Source of the DNA: Winogradskyella ouciana
GTDB taxonomy: Bacteria > Bacteroidota > Bacteroidia > Flavobacteriales > Flavobacteriaceae
Reading direction: 5' to 3'
NCBI RefSeq assembly: GCF_009709615.1
Contig: NZ_WJYA01000005.1
Span: 124,001-188,000 of the forward strand
DNA: 64,000 nucleotides
This document shows, piece after piece, positions 55,172 to 62,200 of this stretch. The position numbers and the translations under genes are program-made. The notes below the pieces were generated by a model that had not been told where the DNA came from, ran no database searches, and saw nothing but the letters and a program-made list of their open reading frames with translations. Position 1 is the stretch's first letter. Each line of letters begins with the position of its first letter.

Positions 55172-55253
55172 TACTCAAGGTGGGAATCGAACCCACACTT
55201 CCGAAGAAACTGGATTTTGAATCCAGCGCGTCTACCAATTCCGCCACTTGAGC
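55172..55253 (-). tRNA. tRNA-Leu(CAA)
   Basis: The 82-nt minus-strand gene folds as a class II tRNA: acceptor GCTCAAG/CTTGAGT (first pair G-U), D-arm TGGCGGAATTGGTAGACGC, and anticodon stem CTGGA/TCCAG with loop TTCAAAA (anticodon CAA). A long variable arm and T-arm GTGGG-TTCGATT-CCCAC complete it. No CCA is encoded. It is intact although a copy of its first 24 nt lies 310 bases upstream. Confidence 0.95.
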
Positions 55254-55256
55254 AAT

Positions 55257-55514
55257 TTATTTTGGTAAATTTTTATCTCTAATCTGTCTCAGCTTTTCTT
55301 TACCAACACCAGATTTCCAATATTTTTCTCTTTTTCTAGCTTCAGTCCTTTCAACATCCAACTCTTCAGAATAGATGAGCTCAAAAGGTCTATACGCTCT
55401 TGTCGTTTTTACTCTTCCTTGATTATGTCTGTCAACTCTGGCATCTAAGTCCTCTGTCATCCCTACATAGATGTAATTTCTATTAATACTTGACAATGCA
55501 TAAATATAAAACAT
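55257..55514 (-). CDS. GIY-YIG nuclease-domain protein
   Basis: This 85-residue protein is essentially a single GIY-YIG domain (YIYALSS ... YIYVGMTEDLDARVDRHNQG), with the conserved arginine in DLDARVDRH and the glutamate in VERTEARKREKYWKSG. Stand-alone proteins of this size are abundant in flavobacteria and thought to be mobile or repair-associated. It ends three bases before the tRNA-Leu gene and lies between that gene and a broken second copy of its 5' end, which looks like an insertion footprint. Confidence 0.88.
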   Translation of the reverse strand: MFYIYALSSINRNYIYVGMTEDLDARVDRHNQGRVKTTRAYRPFELIYSEELDVERTEARKREKYWKSGVGKEKLRQIRDKNLPK

Positions 55515-55542
55515 AATCCTAAAGAACTAATCTTCCAAGTGC

Positions 55543-55624
55543 ACCTGCCTGTCGGCAGACAGGTCTACCAATCCTACCTTCGGTAGGTTAATCCGCTTTA
55601 CCTATCGAAGATAGGCACTTGAGC
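55543..55624 (-). pseudogene. Duplicated tRNA-Leu 5' end split by hairpin repeats
   Basis: On the plus strand GTCTACCAAT (55563-55572), TCCGC (55592-55596) and CACTTGAGC (55616-55624) together equal, without mismatch, the 24 nt at 55230-55253 of tRNA-Leu. The two gaps are each exactly 19 nt and are inverted copies of one another (CCTACCTTCGGTAGGTTAA and CCTATCTTCGATAGGTAAA), each a TTCG-loop hairpin. A third hairpin, CCTGCCTG/CAGACAGG, lies at 55543-55564. Confidence 0.85.
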
Positions 55625-55711
55625 AAATTTTGGACAGCAAAAATAGAAAATATTTTTCGCTAACCAACTAAAAATACTAGGTTTTATATATTCCCTAGCA
55701 AATAATTTTCC

Positions 55712-55719
55712 TAAATTTG
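55712..55719 (+). promoter_or_regulatory. -7 element of prs
   Basis: TAAATTTG matches TAnnTTTG, 48 bases before the prs ATG. No convincing -33 TTTG is present. Confidence 0.5.
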
Positions 55720-55767
55720 ACCCTAGCTAAAAACACAACTAACAACTCTTTTTAATTACTCATCGCA

Positions 55768-56709
55768 ATGCCGAATAATACCATAGAAGCCAAGGTTTTT
55801 CCATGTACCCAAAGTAAAGATTTAGCAGAACAAATTGCTGACGCCTATGGAGTTAAATTAGGTAAGGTTATAACATCTACATATAGTGATGGTGAGTTTC
55901 AACCATCTTATGAAGAATCTATCAGAGGAACTCGAATTTTCATCATCGGTTCTACACATCCAGGTCCACAAAACCTTATGGAAATGCTTTTAATGATAGA
56001 TGCTGCCAAACGTGCATCTGCAAGACATATTACAGCTGTGATGCCTTATTTTGGATGGGCGAGACAAGACAGAAAAGATAAACCAAGAGTACCAATCGCT
56101 GCTAAATTAGTAGCAAAAATGCTTGAAGCTGCTGGTGCAACTCGTATCATTACAATGGATTTACATGCGGATCAGATACAAGGCTTTTTCGAAAAGCCTG
56201 TAGATCATTTATACGCTTCCACTATATTTTTACCATATTTAAAAAGTCTTAACTTAGATAACCTAACAGTTGCATCACCAGACATGGGAGGTTCTAAACG
56301 TGCCTACGCTTATTCTAAAGCATTAAAAAGTGATGTTGTTATTTGTTATAAGCAACGTGCAAAAGCTAACGTTATCTCACACATGGAACTCATTGGAGAT
56401 GTTACAGGTAAAAATGTGGTTTTGGTAGATGACATGGTAGATACTGCAGGTACGCTGACGAAAGCTGCTGATTTAATGATGGAACGCGGAGCTAAAAGTG
56501 TAAGGGCAATATGTACACATCCTATTTTATCTGGTAGTGCTTACGAAAGATTAGAAAACTCCAAACTTGAAGAGTTAATCGTTACTAATTCTATTCCTCT
56601 AAAACAAGAAAGTAAAAAATTAAGAGTTTTAAATTGTGCTGAATTGTTTGCAGAGGTTATGTATAATGTGCATCATAACAAATCCATTAGTAATAAGTTT
56701 GTGATGTAA
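55768..56709 (+). CDS. prs: Ribose-phosphate pyrophosphokinase
   Basis: This 313-residue enzyme makes PRPP from ribose-5-phosphate and ATP for nucleotide, His and Trp synthesis. The diphosphoryl-binding region TMDLHADQIQGFF and the PRPP-binding signature VVLVDDMVDTAGTLTKAADL are intact. Length fits the bacterial class I enzyme. The order prs-rplY-pth is a common bacterial arrangement. Confidence 0.96.
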   Translation: MPNNTIEAKVFPCTQSKDLAEQIADAYGVKLGKVITSTYSDGEFQPSYEESIRGTRIFIIGSTHPGPQNLMEMLLMIDAAKRASARHITAVMPYFGWARQDRKDKPRVPIAAKLVAKMLEAAGATRIITMDLHADQIQGFFEKPVDHLYASTIFLPYLKSLNLDNLTVASPDMGGSKRAYAYSKALKSDVVICYKQRAKANVISHMELIGDVTGKNVVLVDDMVDTAGTLTKAADLMMERGAKSVRAICTHPILSGSAYERLENSKLEELIVTNSIPLKQESKKLRVLNCAELFAEVMYNVHHNKSISNKFVM

Positions 56710-56827
56710 TTGGTTTTTTTAGCCCTTGATAACATCTTTTTTCTAGTTAAAATGTCTTTTTTCTTATCATTTTTTTTCAAGTACTAAAAAATAGTGCTTA
56801 AACGCTAGTATTTCCGTATTATATTTT

Positions 56828-56886
56828 TAAATTTGCAGCCCTCTAACGCAGGATCTGCTTAGAGAGGACAAACCCTCAAAATGAGG
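56828..56886 (+). promoter_or_regulatory. rplY promoter and structured leader
   Basis: A perfect TAAATTTG (56828-56835) is followed within about six bases by a bulged hairpin, CTCTAA-C-GCAG-GAT-CTGC-TTAGAG (56841-56864). A second small hairpin, CCTC-AAAAT-GAGG, lies at 56874-56886. The rplY ATG is 30 bases further on. This could be an autoregulatory L25-binding leader, but there is no direct evidence. The rest of the prs-rplY gap (from 56710) shows nothing else. Confidence 0.5.
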
Positions 56887-56916
56887 TAATTAATAATATA
56901 AATTAAAATTTCTAAA

Positions 56917-57585
56917 ATGAAATCAATTACAATCAATGGATCTCAAAGAGAAAGCGTGGGCAAAACGTCAACAAAAGCCTTACGTAATGCTGGTCAGGTT
57001 CCTTGCGTATTATACGGAGGAGAAGCTAAGCCAGTGCATTTTGCAGCGCCAGAACTAGCGTTTTCAAAACTCGTATACACACCAAATGCGCATACGGTTG
57101 TGATAAAACTAGATAACGGAGACAGTTTTAATGCTGTAATGCAAGACATTCAGTTTCATCCTGTAACGGACAGAATCCTTCATATAGATTTTTATGAAAT
57201 CTATGAAAACAAGACCATCACCATGGAAATTCCTGTCAAAACAGAAGGTGTATCAAAAGGAGTGCTGAATGGTGGAAACTTAAGAATGCCTTACAGAAGA
57301 TTAAGAGTAAAAGCTATTCCTTCTAAATTACCAGATTTTATAGAGATAGATATTACACCTTTAAAAATCGGAGATAAGGTTTACATTGGCGACTTAAAGA
57401 ACGATGATTACGATTTAATTCACCCAGAAAATACAGTTGTATGTCAAGTAAGACGTAGTAGGTTGGCCATTGTTGATGCAGTTGATGAGGACGAAGATGA
57501 AGAAGGAGTTGAAGGAGAAGAAGGAACAGAAGCAGGAGAGGTGCCAGCAACAGAAACGGATGACGTTGCTGCTGTAAAGGAATAA
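56917..57585 (+). CDS. rplY: 50S ribosomal protein L25/general stress protein Ctc
   Basis: This 222-residue protein has an N-terminal L25 domain that binds 5S rRNA (about 1-95; [28 protein letters not shown]). The C-terminal TL5/Ctc beta domain follows (about 96-185). The last 30 residues are very acidic ([19 protein letters not shown]), a common tail in this family. It is followed by pth. Confidence 0.95.
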   Translation: MKSITINGSQRESVGKTSTKALRNAGQVPCVLYGGEAKPVHFAAPELAFSKLVYTPNAHTVVIKLDNGDSFNAVMQDIQFHPVTDRILHIDFYEIYENKTITMEIPVKTEGVSKGVLNGGNLRMPYRRLRVKAIPSKLPDFIEIDITPLKIGDKVYIGDLKNDDYDLIHPENTVVCQVRRSRLAIVDAVDEDEDEEGVEGEEGTEAGEVPATETDDVAAVKE

Positions 57586-57607
57586 ATTTTCCTGATATTA
57601 GATATTG

Positions 57608-57640
57608 AAAAGCATTCTTTAACAAGGATGCTTTTTTTAT
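57608..57640 (+). terminator. Terminator between rplY and pth
   Basis: The 10-bp stem AAGCATTCTT/AAGGATGCTT (one mismatch-type T-G pair) with a TAAC loop is followed by a T-run. It may reduce read-through into pth. Confidence 0.75.
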
Positions 57641-57660
57641 TTTTACACAAATAGAACAAG

Positions 57661-58293
57661 ATGTTTAGGTTTTTAAAAAAATGGCTTGGTTTTAGCAATA
57701 CTATTGAGCAAAATGAAGAAGACAGCATGAAAAAATTCTTAATTGTTGGTTTAGGTAATATTGGCGAAAAATATAGCAATACCAGACATAACATCGGTTT
57801 TAAGATTTTAGATTACCTGGCAGATAAAGAAGATATTTCTTTTGAAACATTAAAGCTGGGTGATGTTTCTACCCTAAAAGTAAAAGGGAGAACTCTAATT
57901 CTTCTAAAACCAAGTACCTATATGAATCTAAGTGGAAAATCCGTAAAATATTGGTTAGAGAAAGAAAAAATTCCATTAGAAAATCTACTCGTTATTACCG
58001 ATGATCTCAATTTACCTTTTGGTACTTTACGGTTAAAAACAAAAGGTAGTGATGGTGGGCACAATGGTCTCAAGGATATACAAGATAAATTACAGACCAC
58101 TAAATACAATCGTTTTAGGTTTGGTATAAGTGATGCTTTTATTAAAGGAAGACAGGTAGATTATGTTTTAGGTGAATGGGGTGATGAAGAAAACGCGAAG
58201 CTCAATGAACGTTTAAAAACATCTGTTGAACTCATAAAATCCTTTGCTCTGGCAGGCGTAAACATTACCATGAACCAATTTAATGGAAAATAA
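57661..58293 (+). CDS. pth: Peptidyl-tRNA hydrolase
   Basis: This 210-residue enzyme recycles tRNA from peptidyl-tRNA that drops off the ribosome. The core begins FLIVGLGNIGEKYSNTRHNIGF, with the catalytic histidine in TRHNIGF, the asparagine in STYMNLSG, and DDLNLPFGTLRLK plus GGHNGLKDI further on. The first 22 residues are an extra basic/aromatic extension. The internal ATG at 57727 would give the classical length of 188 residues and may be the true start. Confidence 0.95.
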   Translation: MFRFLKKWLGFSNTIEQNEEDSMKKFLIVGLGNIGEKYSNTRHNIGFKILDYLADKEDISFETLKLGDVSTLKVKGRTLILLKPSTYMNLSGKSVKYWLEKEKIPLENLLVITDDLNLPFGTLRLKTKGSDGGHNGLKDIQDKLQTTKYNRFRFGISDAFIKGRQVDYVLGEWGDEENAKLNERLKTSVELIKSFALAGVNITMNQFNGK

Positions 58294-58320
58294 AAAAGAC
58301 CGCAAATTGCGGTCTTTTTT
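58293..58320. terminator. Bidirectional terminator between pth and porP/sprF-like gene
   Basis: A nearly perfect 14-base palindromic arm AAAAAAGACCGCAA pairs with TTGCGGTCTTTTTT. It serves both convergent genes. Confidence 0.92.
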
Positions 58321-58337
58321 ATTTTATAAGAACTGTC

Positions 58338-59240
58338 TTAATCAGATTTATTCTTAAAATTAAATCTCACTAAAACTTCATGTGTCCCATTACTCATATT
58401 AGAAATATCATCTCTAGTAGAACTTTCATAAGCATAGCCAATATCCATCCAGTCGGCTAAGTTAACCATCATTAATCCAGCGAAAGCTTCATCTGTTCTA
58501 TAAGCAGCTCCAACTTCAAACCTCTTGTAAAATCTAAAAGCTGCAGTAATATCCGCAGACAATGGCGTACCACTTACATATCTAATAATAGTAGAAGGTC
58601 TAAACTCTGTGTTTTCACTTATGGAAAAATTATAACCACCAGACAAATACACATGAGCCTCTTCTGTAGCTTGAGTTACTCTTCCTTCTGATTCATCAAT
58701 TCTTTCGCTAGATAGAATACTAGGTACAGAAAGAGAAACAAAATAATCATCGTTCATTAAGTATGCACCAGCTCCAAAATTTGGTCTAAAACCAGTATCT
58801 ATATTACTTAATGCCGGATCGGATTGAAAACCAAAATTCGATAGATTATCTCTATTTATATCATATGTACTTCCACCAGCCTTTAAACCCAAAAACAGGT
58901 CTGTAGCTTCTGAGATTTGCAGTCGATAAGAAAAATCAATATTAAAACTCGTTTGACTTTCAATAAATACTTGATCTGCTACCAATGACACACCTACTCC
59001 TATTTTATCACCAATAGGCTGAGAATAAAAGAAACTCTGAGTTTCTGGCGCACCTTCCACATTAACCCATTGACTTCTAATATTTGATGTAAGGCTCGTT
59101 TTACCATCGGCACCTGCATAAGCAGGATTTATAACATTCATTGTATATCTATACAAGGTATAGTTAGGTTCTTGTTGAGCATATACAGACCCAAACAAAA
59201 GAATTGCAACTATTATTAAAGTGTTTTTATAAAAATTCAT
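58338..59240 (-). CDS. PorP/SprF-family type IX secretion membrane protein
   Basis: This protein has 300 residues from the ATG at 59240 (the frame is open back to 59291, but the signal peptide begins at MNFYKN and ends VYAQ). The N-terminal QQEPNYTLYRYTMNVINPAY is the family hallmark, followed by a beta-barrel ending VRFNFKNKSD. Members act in export or surface attachment of T9SS cargo with type B C-terminal domains, as SprF does for SprB. The gene lies 29 bases downstream of such a cargo gene, which supports a dedicated pair. Confidence 0.93.
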   Translation of the reverse strand: MNFYKNTLIIVAILLFGSVYAQQEPNYTLYRYTMNVINPAYAGADGKTSLTSNIRSQWVNVEGAPETQSFFYSQPIGDKIGVGVSLVADQVFIESQTSFNIDFSYRLQISEATDLFLGLKAGGSTYDINRDNLSNFGFQSDPALSNIDTGFRPNFGAGAYLMNDDYFVSLSVPSILSSERIDESEGRVTQATEEAHVYLSGGYNFSISENTEFRPSTIIRYVSGTPLSADITAAFRFYKRFEVGAAYRTDEAFAGLMMVNLADWMDIGYAYESSTRDDISNMSNGTHEVLVRFNFKNKSD

Positions 59241-59269
59241 TGTGTTCATTTTATTTAAGTTATATGCTA

Positions 59270-62200
59270 TTAAAGAGTTAAATATATCCATCCTGTAAGT
59301 ACCACTGTACCATCACCGTTTTGGTCTATAGAATAGTAATAAGAACCTGTTGGTAAAGTTTCACCATTATAAGATCCATTCCAATCGTTACTATATCCTT
59401 TAGTGCTATATACTTTATTACCCCATCTATTATAAACTTTAACAGATGCGCTTGGGAATCTTTCAGCATTAATGACAATCCAGGTATCATTAATACCATC
59501 ACCATTAGGTGTTAACACATCGTTAGGCAACATATTATCACAAACATCACCAACTCCATTTCCATCAAGGTCTGATTGACTAGGGTTAGCCTCCAAAGGA
59601 CAATTATCTTCTTCGTCTAACACATTATCATTATCGTCATCATCGTCACAAATATCTCCTATACCATCAAGATCGTTATCTGCTTGGTCTGGGTTAGGTA
59701 TCATTGCACAATTATCATCAACGTTTAAAATACCGTCGCCATCCATGTCATCATCACACAAATCACCAATTCCATCACCATCTATATCAGACTGATCAGT
59801 ATTCGCAACTAACGGACAGTTATCATCATCATTTAAAATAGTGTCACCATCAAAATCATTTGGGTCTCTTGTTCCACAAACCTCAATTGACAATGAATTG
59901 ATCACACCTCCATCAAGCGCTCCAAATGTATCAGAAACTGTAATCGTCCAAACTCCGTTTGAAAAGTCACCATTAAATGAATTTAAATCACCTTCTGGTT
60001 GGAAAGAACCAGTAAATGGTGGTGATCCAGCTGTGATAGGTGAAGTTGCATCATCATCAAATACCGTATCGATATAATCATCGCCACCTCCACCGTTTCC
60101 AGAGGATAAATCAACCGTTACACCATCAGGACTTGTTATAGAAATATCTAAATCCGCATCCCAATCGTGCTCAATATTGATTGTTACGTTAACGTCTGTG
60201 ATTATTAAACTTTCCACGATATCAATAGTAGCAAAGTAATCTGCATCATCTCCTGAAGAAGCAATATCAATTGGTGTATCTAGTGAAGTTCCATTGGTAC
60301 ACTCTTCGTCACACTCATCACCAATACCATCGCCATCAAAATCTGTTTGCTCTGGGTTAGCATTTTCTGGACAATTATCATCAACATTTAATACTCCATC
60401 ACCATCTATATCATCATCACAGACATCACCAATTCCATCATTATCTAAATCTGCTTGATCTGTATTGGCAGTATCAGGGCAGTTATCCTCAGCATTAGGA
60501 ATACCATCACTGTCATTATCATCTTGCTCAAATCCACAAACTTCTAGTGTCCAACTATCAATTGTACCTGTATCAGCTCCAAATCCATCAGCAACATTAA
60601 GTGTCCATACACCACCCGAAGGTTCACCATTAAAGGTAGATAAAGCTTCTTCAGGTATAAAAGACCCAGTAAATGGTGGTGCGCCAGCTTGAATAGCCGT
60701 ATCTCCATCATCATCAAATACCGTAGCAGTATAGTTGTCTCCACCTCCACCGTTTTGGTCTGATAAAATCACTGAAGTGCCTGATGGACTCGTTAACACT
60801 AATGTTAAATCGCCATCGAATGTGTGTGTTATGTTTACTGTAACATTGACATCTGTAATTTCATAGGCGCCAGAAAAATCAATGTTAGAATCCGCTCCAC
60901 CTTCAAAATTATCTGGTATGTTAACAGGTGTATCAGCAGAATCAAAAGTTCCACATAATGTATCACATAAATCTCCTATACCATTTCCATTTTCATCTGC
61001 TTGATCAGCGTTAGCAATCAAAGGACAGTTATCATCAACATTTAATACTCCGTCACCGTCAATATCATCATCACAAACATCGCCTATTCCATCGTTGTCT
61101 AAATCCTCCTGATCAAAATTTGCAACATCTGGACAGTTATCTGCATCGTTCGGAATGCCATCATCATCATTATCTGCTTGAGGAATTCCACAGATTTCCA
61201 AAGACCAACTATCTAATGTTCCTGCAATAAAAGCTATAGTATCTGAAGCATTTAAGGTCCAATCACCACCAGAGAATCCTCCGTTAAGAACAGATAAATC
61301 TCCATCGGGTTGAAAACTCCCAGTAAATGGAGCAGTACCAGCTCCTATAGGAGTAGATGCCTCATCATCAAAAACTGTATTTGTATAGTTATCACCATCT
61401 GCACCATTGCCTGCCGTGAGTAAAACTTCCGTTCCATCTGGTGCAATTAACTTCAGCGTAATATCCTCTGTCCATTCGTGAGATACATTTACAGTTACAT
61501 TTACATCTGAGATTATAGATGTGGTCGAAACGTTGATTACTGAATTAACCCCAAATGTGTTGGAGTCTGGGATATTAATAGGTGTGTCTGTAGAATCAAA
61601 AGATCCACAAATAATATTTGCTGTAGTAAAACTAGCTTCTGAATAAGCTCCTGTACCACAATCATTAACTCCTCTAACTCTCCAAAAATATTCTGTTACA
61701 ATATTTAAGTTTGTTGCTGTAAATGTTGGGTCATTTACCACTGTACCTGCTACTATGTTTGTAAAAGCAGCATCTGTAGCAACATCTATTTCGTAAGCAG
61801 TTGCATTTAGATCAGCATCCCATGTAAATACTACTCCGTTAGATGCATCAACATCTGTAGCACCATCAGCAGGTGTCAATATATTAAGTGTCGCCAAATT
61901 AGAGTCATAAACATTAAACTCTACATCAGCTGTTTTAGTTATTCCTCCTGAGATTCCAACTAAGGTAAAAGGATAGTTGCCAATAGCTAAACTGCCAGTT
62001 CCTGATACTGTTACAGTTACTGCAGTTCCATCAGCTGTTGCTGATGTCGGTGAAAACACAGCAGTAGCACCAGCTGGCAATCCAGTAGCACTAAAAGTGG
62101 TTTCATCTGTGAAACCAAGGAAGGTGTTATAAGTAAAGTTATATACCACGTCATCTGGCGTACAAACATCAATTGAACTATCTGCTACATTTAATACAAA

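Noticed and set aside
57353..57794. Reverse-strand leucine- and serine-rich ORFs over rplY and pth
   Set aside because: They are complements of the acidic L25 tail (GAA/GAT runs) and do not resemble proteins.
59520..61190. Apparent tandem DNA repeats as a CRISPR or minisatellite
   Set aside because: They encode calcium-binding thrombospondin-3 motifs and P domains with codon-level variation, so they are protein repeats.
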